Origin: Caulobacterales bacterium
GTDB lineage: Bacteria > Pseudomonadota > Alphaproteobacteria > Caulobacterales > Parvularculaceae
DNA: 64,000 bases
NCBI GenBank assembly: GCA_020638525.1
Contig: JACKIL010000012.1
Span: 1-64,000 of the forward strand
Direction: 5' to 3'
The notes below the pieces were generated by a model. It was not told the DNA's origin, did no database searches, and worked only from the letters and a program-made list of their open reading frames with translations. The position numbers were made by a program, and so were the translations under genes. Positions 9,858-18,596 of this stretch are shown one piece after another; the stretch's first letter is position 1, and each line of letters starts with the position of its first letter.

Positions 9858-10715
9858 ATGCGCAACCTGTATCCGACTTTTTCGACCTTCATCTGCCTCT
9901 TCTTTCTTCTGGGAGCTTGCGCCACCCCGCCGGCCGCTTCGCCGCCTGAAGCAGGTGACGCCGAAGCCTTTCGCCTGAGGTCGAAGGGGCTCGTCATCGC
10001 CGGGGAGATTGCGCGGGCGCCCGGGACGACGCCCAAGATCGCAGTAATAATCGTCGGCGGATCAGGCGCGCGGGTGCGGGGGGATACTGAAGCCGCTGTG
10101 CCTTTCTTTCGCGACCAGAATACGGCCGTGGTTATCTATGACAGGAGAGGAAATGGCGATTCCACTGGGAAATACGCCATTCCTGACACATTGAACACTG
10201 CCTGGCAGATCCCGCGCTTCGCCGATGATGTTGCCGCGATCGCAGCGCACCTAAAGCGCCACGGCTATGAGCGGGTGGGGCTCGTTGGAACCAGCATGGG
10301 TGGGTGGATTAATGTCGCCGCCGCCGCCAAAACACGTGCGATCGATTTTGTCGTTTGTTTTTCTGGCGGCGCCAGCTCTGTAGGCGTTTCGGACGAGTTC
10401 GATCGATTAACCGATGAAGGTCTGACCATTGCAGAAGCAATCGCCGCTGCGCGCCGCTATGATGGCCCCTCCGGATACGATCCTCAGGCCGACCTGAAAG
10501 CGATGGAGCAACCGGGGCTCTTCGTTTTTGGGGACGAAGATGACAGCAATCCGACGGCGCTTGATGTCGAAGCGCTCGAAGCCATGAAGGCAATCGGGAA
10601 GCCTTTGACGATCATCGTTCTGCCGCGCGCGAATCACGACTTTATCGATCTCGATACGGGGGAGATGAATACCGACTGGACGGGGCCGGTGAAGGCTTTC
10701 ATTCAAGGTGACTAA
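9858..10715 (+). CDS. Alpha/beta-hydrolase lipoprotein
   Basis: About 285 residues from ATG 9858, with GGGAGA upstream; the frame opens earlier at 9789 but overlaps the previous gene. The lipobox LLGAC places it in an envelope membrane. The nucleophile elbow GTSMGG has Ser at residue 146, and later FGDEDDSNPT and RANHDF supply the likely acid and His. The fold is that of dienelactone-hydrolase/prolyl-oligopeptidase-like serine hydrolases; substrate unknown. Its stop overlaps that of the convergent acyl-CoA ligase by four bases (10712-10715). Confidence 0.82.
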   Translation: MRNLYPTFSTFICLFFLLGACATPPAASPPEAGDAEAFRLRSKGLVIAGEIARAPGTTPKIAVIIVGGSGARVRGDTEAAVPFFRDQNTAVVIYDRRGNGDSTGKYAIPDTLNTAWQIPRFADDVAAIAAHLKRHGYERVGLVGTSMGGWINVAAAAKTRAIDFVVCFSGGASSVGVSDEFDRLTDEGLTIAEAIAAARRYDGPSGYDPQADLKAMEQPGLFVFGDEDDSNPTALDVEALEAMKAIGKPLTIIVLPRANHDFIDLDTGEMNTDWTGPVKAFIQGD

Positions 10716-12220
10716 CGCGCCGACCCGAACGCGTCCTTGAATTGTTCGCGCAACACCTGCTTTTGCACTTTGCCCATCGTATTGCGGGGCAGGGCGTCGA
10801 CCCAGAAGAAACGGCGCGGGCGCTTGAACTTTGCGAGGCCTTCGAGGGCCTGCTGCAGCGCCGCCTCGTCGGGCGCGGCTTGCGATTGGTCGCGCACCAG
10901 AACGGCGACGACGCCTTCGCCCATATCGGGGTGCGGCGCGGCGATGACGGCGGATTCGGAAACGCCCGGCACGGCGTCGAGCACCTGTTCGATTTCGATC
11001 GGATAGATGTTGTAGCCGCCGGCGATGATGAGATCCTTGCCGCGCCCGACAAGCGAGAGGCGCTGCTTGTCGTCGAGCACGCCGATATCGCCGGTGATGA
11101 ACCAGCCGTCACGGAACTCTGACTTCGTCTTCTCCGGCATGCCCCAATAGCCCGCGAAGATATTCGGGCCCTTGACTTCGACATTACCGGGCGAGCCTGC
11201 GGGAAGCTCCTTGCCGTCATCATCCGTGATGCGAATGCTGACGCCCGGCAGTGCAAAGCCGACAGTGCCGGCGACGCGCTCGCCGTCGAGCGGGTTGGAG
11301 GCGATCATGCCCGCTTCTGACATGCCATAGCGTTCGAGAATGCGTTGCCCGGTGCGTTCTTCAAACGCGTTGAATGTCTCGACAGTCAGCGGCGCCGACC
11401 CGGAAATGAAGAGGCGAACGCTGGCGCAGTCTTCCTTGCCGAAGTCAGGCTCGGCGAGAAGGCGCGTGTAAAACGTCGGAACGCCCATCAAAATCGTCGC
11501 GCGCGTCAGGCCTTCGCGTACTTTCTTCACGTCGAAACCCGGAAGGAAGATCATCTCCGAACCGTTCAGCATCGCCGTGTGAAGCGCGACGAAAAGCCCG
11601 TGAATATGGAAGATCGGCAGGGCGTGAAGAAGAATGTCGCCCGGGCGAAAGCCCCAGATGTGATGCAGGGCGAGCGCGTTCGAGGCGAGATTGTCGTGGC
11701 TGAGCATCGCGCCTTTCGAGCGGCCGGTCGTTCCCGACGTGTAGAGAATGGCGGCGAGATCATCGAGGCCGCGCGGCGTAATCTCGTTGTAGGGTATCGC
11801 ATCTTCCGCGCGCTCGATGAGCGTGCCTTCGCCGTTCGCCCCAAGTGTCAGTACGGATTTGACGTTCGCTTTATCTGCGACGGGCGTGAGCCCCGCTTCG
11901 CTTTCGGGGCGGCAGACGAAGATTGTCGGCGCGGCGTCGCCGAGGAAATAGGCGACCTCATTCTCCGTATACGCTGTGTTGAGCGGAACATAGGCGAGGC
12001 CCGCCCGCATCGCCGCGAGATAGAGCGCGACATTCTCCGCGCTCTTGTCGACCTGCACGGCGATCCGCTGGCCGGGCTCGGCGCCCGCCTCGATCAGCGC
12101 GCCGGCGATCTGCGCCGAAAGCGTCTCGATCTCGTCATAGCGCCAGGAGCGCCCGCCGGGGACGGTGAGGCAGGGGCCCTTGGCCGGGAAGCGGGATTTG
12201 AGGAGTTCGAAAAAGTTCAT
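10712..12220 (-). CDS. Malonyl-CoA synthetase-like AMP-forming acyl-CoA ligase
   Basis: A 502-residue ANL-superfamily enzyme. The ATP-binding P-loop reads YTSGTTGRSKGAMLSH, the hinge region VGRGKDLIIAGGYNIYPIEIE-like and the catalytic Lys is near PRNTMGKVQK. Overall length and the region VPLNTAYTENEVAYFLGDA resemble malonyl/methylmalonyl-CoA synthetases (MatB type), which activate malonate to malonyl-CoA. No malonate transporter or decarboxylase is adjacent, so the exact acid is not proven. It is divergent from the hopene cyclase gene, with about 190 bases between. Confidence 0.8.
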   Translation of the reverse strand: MNFFELLKSRFPAKGPCLTVPGGRSWRYDEIETLSAQIAGALIEAGAEPGQRIAVQVDKSAENVALYLAAMRAGLAYVPLNTAYTENEVAYFLGDAAPTIFVCRPESEAGLTPVADKANVKSVLTLGANGEGTLIERAEDAIPYNEITPRGLDDLAAILYTSGTTGRSKGAMLSHDNLASNALALHHIWGFRPGDILLHALPIFHIHGLFVALHTAMLNGSEMIFLPGFDVKKVREGLTRATILMGVPTFYTRLLAEPDFGKEDCASVRLFISGSAPLTVETFNAFEERTGQRILERYGMSEAGMIASNPLDGERVAGTVGFALPGVSIRITDDDGKELPAGSPGNVEVKGPNIFAGYWGMPEKTKSEFRDGWFITGDIGVLDDKQRLSLVGRGKDLIIAGGYNIYPIEIEQVLDAVPGVSESAVIAAPHPDMGEGVVAVLVRDQSQAAPDEAALQQALEGLAKFKRPRRFFWVDALPRNTMGKVQKQVLREQFKDAFGSAR

Positions 12221-12413
12221 CGCGAGGGACTTGGGGTCGGAGGTTCAGGTTTCGACGCTAGGAATAGGGGGCGGCGCTTGAGCGGGCAACCGCCGGCCTC
12301 GTCCGAAATCCGCCTTCCGGAACCCAGATCCCGCCGCCGATCTTGACGCCGCCGCCGCCCTTCGGGATGAAAGGTCGGCGAGGAGTCTGGGACCAGAAGC
12401 GAGCGGGACGGCG

Positions 12414-14447
12414 ATGTTTGAGGAAGTAGCTGGGGCGCGGGACAATTTCTCGGCGGCGCTCGATCAGGCGATCAACGGGGCGGCGCGCTGGCTCGCTGAG
12501 CAGCAGAAGCCCGAGGGCTACTGGGTCGGCCGGCTCGAATCGAACGCCTGCATGGAGGCCCAATGGCGCCTCGCGCTTTGGTTCATGGACCTTGAGGATC
12601 ATCACCTGTGCTCGCGCCTTGCGGAGAGCCTGCGCCAGAGCCAGCGCGCGGACGGTTCCTGGGAGATCTATCACGACGCGCCCGCGGGCGACATCAACAC
12701 GACGGTCGAGGCCTATGCGGCCCTGCGCTGCGAGGGGGATGATCCGAACGCGCCGCATATGAAACGCGCCCGCGAGTGGATTCTCTCCAAAGGCGGCCTT
12801 CGGAACATCCGCGTCTTCACGCGCTATTGGCTCGCGCTTATCGGCGAATGGCCGTGGGAGAAAACGCCGAACCTGCCGCCGGAAGTCATCTACTTCCCGA
12901 ACTGGTTTCCGTTCTCGATTTACAATTTCGCGCAATGGGCGCGCGCGACCCTGATGCCGATCGCGGTGCTGTCAGCGCGCCGCCCGGTGCGCGCCTTTCC
13001 GCCTGAAAAGCGGATGGACGAACTCTTCCCCGGCGGTCGCGGCGCGTTCGACTACGAGCTGCCGAAAAAGCCGAACGCTGATTTCTGGGACGGTTTCTTC
13101 CGCGGCGCCGACAAGGTGCTGCACGCGCTCCACGATATCGGCGTGCAGACGAAAATCGCGCTCTTCCGCAACAGCGCCGTCAAGCGCGTGCTTGAGTGGA
13201 TCATCCAGCATCAGGATGCAGACGGCGTGTGGGGCGGCATTCAGCCGCCGTGGATCTATTCGTTGATGGCGCTCTATGTCGAAGGCTATGCGCATGACCA
13301 CCCCGTCATGGCGAAAGGCCTTTCGGCGCTCGACGATCCGCGCTGGCGCGTCGATGCGGGCGAGGCGACGTGGATTCAGGCGTCCACAAGCCCTGTCTGG
13401 GATACGATCCTGACCTTGCTCGCTTATGATGACGCGCATGTTCATGACGACTATCCGGCGGAAGTCGAAAAGGCGCTCGACTGGGTGCTCGATCAGCAGG
13501 TTCTGCGCGACGGCGACTGGAAGGTGAAATGCCCCAAGCTCGCCCCCGGCGGCTGGGCGTTCGAGTACAAGAACTATTTCTATCCTGATACGGACGATAC
13601 CGCCGTTGCGCTCATCGCGCTCGCGGCTTTCCGCTATGACCCGAAATGGCAGGCGAAGGGCGTTGAGCGCGCGATCTCGCTTGGCGTCGACTGGCTCGTC
13701 GGCATGCAGTCCGAATCCGGCGGCTGGGGCGCGTTCGACAAGGACAACAACAAGGCGATTCTGACGAAGATTCCGTTCTGCGATTTCGGCGAGGCGCTCG
13801 ATCCGCCATCGGTCGATGTGACGGCGCATATCATCGAGGCGTTCGGCAAGCTCGGCCTCGGCAAGTCGCACCCCGCCATGGTGCGCGCGCTTGACTGGAT
13901 GAAGCGCGAACAGGAAATCGACGGCTCATGGTTTGGCCGCTGGGGCGTCAATTACATCTATGGTACGGGCGCTGTGTTGCCGGCGCTCGAAGCGATCGGC
14001 GAAGACATGTCGCAGGCTTATGTCTCGCGCGCCTGCGACTGGCTTCTCTCGCGCCAGCAGGAAAATGGCGGCTGGGGCGAATCCTGCGCGTCTTACATGG
14101 ACCCCGCAATGTCGGGCCGCGGCAAGGCGACCGCCTCGCAAACCGCCTGGGCGCTGATGGGCCTTGTCGCCGCAAAGCGCGACAAAGACCGCGACGCCGT
14201 GCAGCGCGGGCTCGCCTTCCTTGTCGAACGCCAGAAGGAAGGAACGTGGGAAGAGCCGGAATATACCGGCACGGGCTTTCCCGGTTACGGCGTTGGCGCG
14301 ACGATCAAGCTCGGCGATCCTCTGCTTACGGAACGTTTGAAGCAGGGCCCCGAACTCTCCCGCGCTTTCATGATCAACTACAATCTCTATCGCCACTATT
14401 TCCCGCTCATGGCGATGGGCCGCGCTAGGAAATGGCTCGCGAGTTAG
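12414..14447 (+). CDS. shc: Squalene-hopene cyclase
   Basis: A 677-residue protein of the usual length for this family. It folds squalene into the pentacyclic hopene skeleton at the inner membrane, the first committed step of hopanoid synthesis. The catalytic DxDD motif appears as DTDDTA starting at residue 392, and several QW repeats are visible (for example QKPEGYW, QSESGGWGAF, QQENGGWGE). The ATG at 12414 lies near a gGACGGCG leader. A small YdhR-like gene and a methyltransferase follow; no other hopanoid genes (hpnA-hpnN) are in the window. Confidence 0.96.
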   Translation: MFEEVAGARDNFSAALDQAINGAARWLAEQQKPEGYWVGRLESNACMEAQWRLALWFMDLEDHHLCSRLAESLRQSQRADGSWEIYHDAPAGDINTTVEAYAALRCEGDDPNAPHMKRAREWILSKGGLRNIRVFTRYWLALIGEWPWEKTPNLPPEVIYFPNWFPFSIYNFAQWARATLMPIAVLSARRPVRAFPPEKRMDELFPGGRGAFDYELPKKPNADFWDGFFRGADKVLHALHDIGVQTKIALFRNSAVKRVLEWIIQHQDADGVWGGIQPPWIYSLMALYVEGYAHDHPVMAKGLSALDDPRWRVDAGEATWIQASTSPVWDTILTLLAYDDAHVHDDYPAEVEKALDWVLDQQVLRDGDWKVKCPKLAPGGWAFEYKNYFYPDTDDTAVALIALAAFRYDPKWQAKGVERAISLGVDWLVGMQSESGGWGAFDKDNNKAILTKIPFCDFGEALDPPSVDVTAHIIEAFGKLGLGKSHPAMVRALDWMKREQEIDGSWFGRWGVNYIYGTGAVLPALEAIGEDMSQAYVSRACDWLLSRQQENGGWGESCASYMDPAMSGRGKATASQTAWALMGLVAAKRDKDRDAVQRGLAFLVERQKEGTWEEPEYTGTGFPGYGVGATIKLGDPLLTERLKQGPELSRAFMINYNLYRHYFPLMAMGRARKWLAS

Positions 14448-14479
14448 TCCTCGCAAATCCTAGAAAAGGAGACGCCCAG

Positions 14480-14791
14480 ATGATCAACCCGCAAGTCGTG
14501 CTCCTCGTGAAGTTCAAATCGCCGCTCTCAATCGAAGAGGTGAGGGAAGTGGCGGAAGCGCGCTCGCCGGAATTCCGCAAGCTCGAAGGGCTTCAGCAGA
14601 AATATTACCTGCAGGACGCGGCGACAGGCGAAATCGCCGGGCTCTATCTCTGGGAGTCGAAAGAAACGCTCGACGACTACAGAAAGTCAGCGCTCCGCGC
14701 GAGCATCGCCGCGGCGTACAAGGTAGAAGGCGAGCCGCGTGTTGAGGTGTTTGAGGTTCTGATGCCGCTCAGGGAGAATGTTGCTGGTTGA
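14480..14791 (+). CDS. YdhR-like monooxygenase-fold small protein
   Basis: A 103-residue cytoplasmic protein. ATG 14480 is chosen over an upstream in-frame start at 14432 because AAAGGAGACG sits just before it. It begins with a dimeric alpha/beta-barrel pattern (VVLLVKFKSPLSIEEVREVA), and the segment LQQKYYLQDAATGEIAGLYL resembles the YdhR putative monooxygenase family. It lies 32 bases after the hopene cyclase on the same strand and is probably co-transcribed. Whether it modifies a hopanoid or is unrelated cannot be told. Confidence 0.7.
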   Translation: MINPQVVLLVKFKSPLSIEEVREVAEARSPEFRKLEGLQQKYYLQDAATGEIAGLYLWESKETLDDYRKSALRASIAAAYKVEGEPRVEVFEVLMPLRENVAG

Positions 14792-14792
14792 T

Positions 14793-14891
14793 TGTCATTC
14801 CGGGGCGACGTGTAACGTCGAACCCGGAATCCAGATTTCGGAGTCAGCAATATGGATCCCGGGTTCCGGCTATGCCGGCCCCGGGATGACA
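14793..14891. repeat. Nested palindromic intergenic repeat (GTCAT...CCGGG type)
   Basis: Two nested inverted repeats. The outer arms are TGTCATTCCGGGGC (14793-14806) and GCCCCGGGATGACA (14878-14891), 13 of 14 matching. The inner arms are GAACCCGGAATCCA (14820-14833) and TGGATCCCGGGTTC (14853-14866), also 13 of 14. Elements of this kind are common between genes in alphaproteobacterial genomes. It lies between the convergent YdhR-like and methyltransferase genes and could fold in either transcript. Confidence 0.85.
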
Positions 14892-14897
14892 AGGGCT

Positions 14898-15920
14898 CTA
14901 CTTATACGCCACAGCCGCGCTCGATTGCCCCGCTAACGGAATGACTTCCGTGCGTTTGAAGCCGGCTTCCTTGCACCAGCGCGTGAAATCTGCGCCTGTG
15001 TAGTCGAAGGCGACGCCGAACTCGACGAGCATGTTGAGCGACATCATCATGCCGAAGGCGTTTTCGCGGCGCGCATCGTCGATGAGCGCTTCGATGACGA
15101 TGAAGGCGCCGCCTTCGGGCAGGGCGTCATAAGCCTTGCGGATGAGCATCATCTTTGTCGGGAGGTCCCAGTCATGCAGGATCATGCCCATGGTGATGAC
15201 GTCCGATTTCGGGAACGCATCCTCGAAGAAGTCGACATTGACGGCCTTGATGCGATCTGAGAGCCCGGCTGCATCGATCTTGCGCTGCGCGATCTTCGTG
15301 ACTTCCGGCAGGTCCGCCGTGCGGATGTCGAGGTTCGGATGCGCGCGTGCGACCATCATCGAGAGAACGCCTGCGGCGCCGCCAATGTCGGTGAGCGTCT
15401 TGTATTTCGAGAAGTCGAACTTGTCGGCGAGGGCGATGAAATTGCCGAGCGAGGCGCCGGTCATCGCGTCCATGAACTGCTCAAGCCGTTCGGGCTTTGC
15501 ATAGAGCTCGGCGAACATCGATTTGCCGCTGATCTTGATTTCGTTTTGCGGCTCGCCCGTCTTGAGCGCGATGTCGAGGTCGCCCCAGAAGCGATAAAGC
15601 CGGTCATGCGCCATTTCGAGGAAGCCGCCGATATAAGCGGGGCTCGTCTTTACAAGGAACGTCGCGGTCTCTTGCGTATTCCGGTAACGCCCTTCGGGGC
15701 CGTCACCGTCGCGATCTAGAAATTTCAGCGCGACGAGCGTGTCGAAAAAGTCGGGGTTCGCGCGGTCATGCAGGTCGAGCGCTTTCTGCAGCTCGCGGCC
15801 GGTCATCGATTTGTCGCCGAGCGCGGTGAAGAGGCCGAGCTTGACGGCGGTTTGCAGCACGCGGGAGGGCCAGCAGGCCATGCCGACTTCAAAGATGCGA
15901 GCGGGGTTGAGCGCGTTCAT
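14898..15920 (-). CDS. SAM-dependent O-methyltransferase, hydroxyneurosporene/acetylserotonin type
   Basis: A 340-residue enzyme with the layout of the plant-type O-methyltransferases: an N-terminal winged-helix dimerisation domain (residues 1-100) and a C-terminal Rossmann domain. The SAM-binding glycine loop is DIGGAAGVLS and the catalytic His lies in GMILHDWDLP. Bacterial relatives methylate hydroxylated carotenoids or other small hydroxy compounds. It is convergent with the hopene cyclase pair, which makes a terpenoid substrate tempting, but no carotenoid genes are visible and the substrate is unknown. Confidence 0.82.
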   Translation of the reverse strand: MNALNPARIFEVGMACWPSRVLQTAVKLGLFTALGDKSMTGRELQKALDLHDRANPDFFDTLVALKFLDRDGDGPEGRYRNTQETATFLVKTSPAYIGGFLEMAHDRLYRFWGDLDIALKTGEPQNEIKISGKSMFAELYAKPERLEQFMDAMTGASLGNFIALADKFDFSKYKTLTDIGGAAGVLSMMVARAHPNLDIRTADLPEVTKIAQRKIDAAGLSDRIKAVNVDFFEDAFPKSDVITMGMILHDWDLPTKMMLIRKAYDALPEGGAFIVIEALIDDARRENAFGMMMSLNMLVEFGVAFDYTGADFTRWCKEAGFKRTEVIPLAGQSSAAVAYK

Positions 15921-16022
15921 GCAGATTGCCTTTTTGCAATGTTCATTGCGTTCCGCCTTGAATACGCAAGGCGGGAACAGTCGGCACGCTACATACGCGA
16001 ATTGTTTTGGGCCGCAATTCGG

Positions 16023-17159
16023 CTAGGCGCAAGAGCCTGTCATCTCGTCGATCCACTGACGAATAAGCTCTACGCCTTCCTCATGCGACACGGCGCGGCC
16101 AAGTTCGGGCATCATGGCGCCGGGCGCGGTCGTTTCTATACGGAAGAGCGTAATGGATTCATCGGGTTCGCCGGGAACGATATCGAAGCGCCTGCCGCCC
16201 GAACCCGACCCGGCTGCGATCGGGGTCTTGCAGAAACCGAGTTTCGGCCCGAGCGCGACGGAGGGGCGAAGGTCGAGGCCGGACGTGTCGGCGGGCCCGA
16301 CATCGGAATGGCAATGCGAGCAATTGGCGTCGAGATAGGCGCGCGCCCGCGCATCGACGCTTGCGGTTTCATCGCCCCAGACAGCATTTTTCGGCGCGGC
16401 GGCGGCGTTTGTGAAATCGCCGGCGAGAATGCCGAGAAGGCGCCACTCATCGAGCTGGTTCATGCCGGCGGCGAAGGTCGAAGGCTTGTTGAGATTGCGC
16501 GCCTTTGGGCCGATGGGGTGGATAGCGCGCGTGGTGTTGTTCGTCGCATGGCAGCCTGCGCACTGATTGGCGTTCGGCACGAGATAGGGGAACGCTTCCG
16601 CGCGTCCGTCTGGCCGGTGGAGCGTCATCGGAACGACTTCGCCGGCGCGCTTCAGAACGGCGTCGGTCTGGTCTTCGTTCCAGACATAGGGGAGGGCGAT
16701 CCACCCGTCTTCACGGCGCGCGAGAACGCGCGTCTCGATGAGGCGCACGCCCTGAAGCGGCATTACGCCGTCATGCACGGTGCGCTCTTCGCCATAGGAG
16801 ACATTACCGTCCCATTCCGCGCTCGTCTGCGGGAAGAAGAACGTCTTTGTAATGATGGTTCCGACCGGAAAGTCGAAAGCATCCTCTGCATTATAGATCG
16901 CCGGTTCGCCCTTCGGCAGGTAAACCGTGCGCAGTTTCAGCGCGTAGTCGGAAAAGAGCGGCGTTGCGAGATCGTAAGGAACGACGCCCTTGTTGAGCTC
17001 GAGCACGCCGTCATGCGTGGAAAGAACGCGCCAGTCGCTCAGATGTTCAGGAAAGCCCTCCGCCTGAAAGACAGGGCCCGTTTCTTCCGAGCACGCGGCG
17101 AGCAGTAGTGCTGCGAGCGCAAGGCTGATTTTCGCCGTATGCCGGAAGAGAGTTTTCAT
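16023..17159 (-). CDS. Diheme c-type cytochrome lipoprotein, SO2930/HNE_0200 family
   Basis: A 378-residue protein from ATG 17159. The signal ends in the lipobox LLAAC. Two heme-binding CxxCH motifs are present: CAGCH (around residue 210) and CSHCH (around residue 280); several His and Met residues follow, including PGAMMPELGR. Its ATG overlaps the TAA of the upstream beta-helix gene (TAATG), so the two are translated together. I recognise this as the conserved pair modelled as a parallel beta-helix protein plus an HNE_0200-type protein. The electron donor and function are not known. Confidence 0.85.
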   Translation of the reverse strand: MKTLFRHTAKISLALAALLLAACSEETGPVFQAEGFPEHLSDWRVLSTHDGVLELNKGVVPYDLATPLFSDYALKLRTVYLPKGEPAIYNAEDAFDFPVGTIITKTFFFPQTSAEWDGNVSYGEERTVHDGVMPLQGVRLIETRVLARREDGWIALPYVWNEDQTDAVLKRAGEVVPMTLHRPDGRAEAFPYLVPNANQCAGCHATNNTTRAIHPIGPKARNLNKPSTFAAGMNQLDEWRLLGILAGDFTNAAAAPKNAVWGDETASVDARARAYLDANCSHCHSDVGPADTSGLDLRPSVALGPKLGFCKTPIAAGSGSGGRRFDIVPGEPDESITLFRIETTAPGAMMPELGRAVSHEEGVELIRQWIDEMTGSCA

Positions 17160-18400
17160 TATTCGCCGAGCCCGTTCGCCAGAACGACCGGCGCCAGCGG
17201 CGCGAGAGCGCAATCATGCTCCGCCGTCGCAAGGCGCGGCTTTGCATTGTCGTTGGGCCCGTCGACGTCGAGCACTTCGGCCTCGCCATTTTGCACGCAG
17301 ATGCGCAGCTCTTCGGGCACGGCGCCGTCGACGAGCTTTGCAGGGTCGACATAGCCGTCGACGATGACGTCAGGCAGCGCGCCGAGCGGGCCGAACATCG
17401 CGACTTTCAGCGCCTGGAAGTCGAGACCGTCCGGGTTCTTGCCGCCGTCCGACATGCGGTTGTCGTGCACATAGATCGCTTCCGGGTAAGGATCGAAATC
17501 GCCCGTCATGCCTTCCTGCGACAGGCCGGAAGAAAAGACGGAGGCGATGATGACGTTCGCCGTCTTGTTGCCGGTGATGTCGTTGTCGAAGATCTCGACA
17601 TAGTCATTCGAATTGATGACGACGCCGGAGCCCGCCGGAATGTTCGAAACGGCGGTGCCGGGCAGGCCGAAATTCTTCGTGTTGTTGTCGTAGACCTTGT
17701 TCTTGAAGACGCGCGTGCGCGCGCCCGGCTGTTTCAGGTTCGGCATGTTGAAGACGAGAATGCCGCCAGTGTTCTCGGTCGCGACATTGTCATAGACATC
17801 GGCGTCGAACGTGTTCTCGATCTCGATGCCGGCGACATTGCGCTCGGCTTTATTGTTGCGGACGACGACATTCTGCGACTGGCCGACATAAATGCCGGCG
17901 TCGGCGGCGCCGATCACATGCGATTCTTCGATGAGCACGTTCTTTGTCTGCACGGGGTAAAGTCCGTAGGCTCCGTTTTCGGTCTTCGGTCCGCCCGTCC
18001 ATTCGACGCGCACGCGGCGGAAGACGATGTTCTCGCCTTCGTTGACTTTAATGCCGTCACCTTTCGTGTCTTCGATGGCGAGGTCTTCGACAGTGAAATC
18101 ATTCGCGGTGACGAGAAGGCCTTCCGCGCCCGCGACCTGTCCCTTGAAGGAGAGTACGGTCTTGTCCATGCCGGCGCCCTTAATGGTCACGCCGTTGACG
18201 GTGAGGCTCAGCGAGCGATCGAAAGAGAAGCGCCCCTCGGGAATTTCGATGACGTCGCCGGGCTTTGCATCGAGCAGCGCGGTTTGCAACTGGTCCTGAT
18301 AAGAGGCGTCGGCGGGTTCCTCCGCCTTTTGCGTTTCCTTTGCGCAAGCGGCGAGCGCTAGCAGCGAGAGCGTTGCAGCGCTCATGCGGAATGACATCAT
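17159..18400 (-). CDS. Parallel beta-helix repeat lipoprotein, partner of the diheme cytochrome
   Basis: A 413-residue protein. The ATG at 18400 is preceded by GGGAGGAAACA. Its signal peptide ends in LLALAAC, a lipobox. The rest is a right-handed beta-helix with pectate-lyase/NosD-like rungs (for example GIEIENTFDADVYDNVAT, then GILVFNMPNL). It lacks clear polysaccharide-lyase catalytic residues that I could assign. It is the first gene of a coupled pair with the diheme cytochrome, so the beta-helix may present a substrate or scaffold to the cytochrome in the periplasm (inference). Confidence 0.83.
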   Translation of the reverse strand: MMSFRMSAATLSLLALAACAKETQKAEEPADASYQDQLQTALLDAKPGDVIEIPEGRFSFDRSLSLTVNGVTIKGAGMDKTVLSFKGQVAGAEGLLVTANDFTVEDLAIEDTKGDGIKVNEGENIVFRRVRVEWTGGPKTENGAYGLYPVQTKNVLIEESHVIGAADAGIYVGQSQNVVVRNNKAERNVAGIEIENTFDADVYDNVATENTGGILVFNMPNLKQPGARTRVFKNKVYDNNTKNFGLPGTAVSNIPAGSGVVINSNDYVEIFDNDITGNKTANVIIASVFSSGLSQEGMTGDFDPYPEAIYVHDNRMSDGGKNPDGLDFQALKVAMFGPLGALPDVIVDGYVDPAKLVDGAVPEELRICVQNGEAEVLDVDGPNDNAKPRLATAEHDCALAPLAPVVLANGLGE

Positions 18401-18486
18401 TATTGTTTCCTCCCTCTCATCCCTTTTCCGAAGAATAGGCGATTGCGAGCGAGGGAAAAAGCGCGAGGCGCAGAAAGACTTTTTCG

Positions 18487-18514
18487 CCCTGCATGGCGAA
18501 GAAGCCATGCAGGG
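18487..18514. repeat. Stem-loop upstream of the beta-helix gene
   Basis: CCCTGCATGGC (18487-18497) and GCCATGCAGGG (18504-18514) form a perfect 11-bp stem with a 6-base loop. The T-run lies on the 5' side in the + reading and the A-run on the 3' side, so it is not a standard terminator for either strand. It lies about 90 bases before the beta-helix start. Confidence 0.7.
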
Positions 18515-18554
18515 AAAAGGTCCTCGCTTCGCTGCGGGCGCGCGGTCGCGCTCG

Positions 18555-18586
18555 CCAAGCCGCAATGAGTAGTCATTGCGGCTTGG
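18555..18586 (-). terminator. Strong hairpin just after the PH-like gene
   Basis: CCAAGCCGCAATGA (18555-18568) and TCATTGCGGCTTGG (18573-18586) form a perfect 14-bp stem with a 4-base loop, 10 bases beyond the stop of the minus-strand gene ending at 18597. There is no U-tract, so termination is inferred from position and stability only. Confidence 0.55.
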
Positions 18587-18596
18587 GGAGGGGCGA

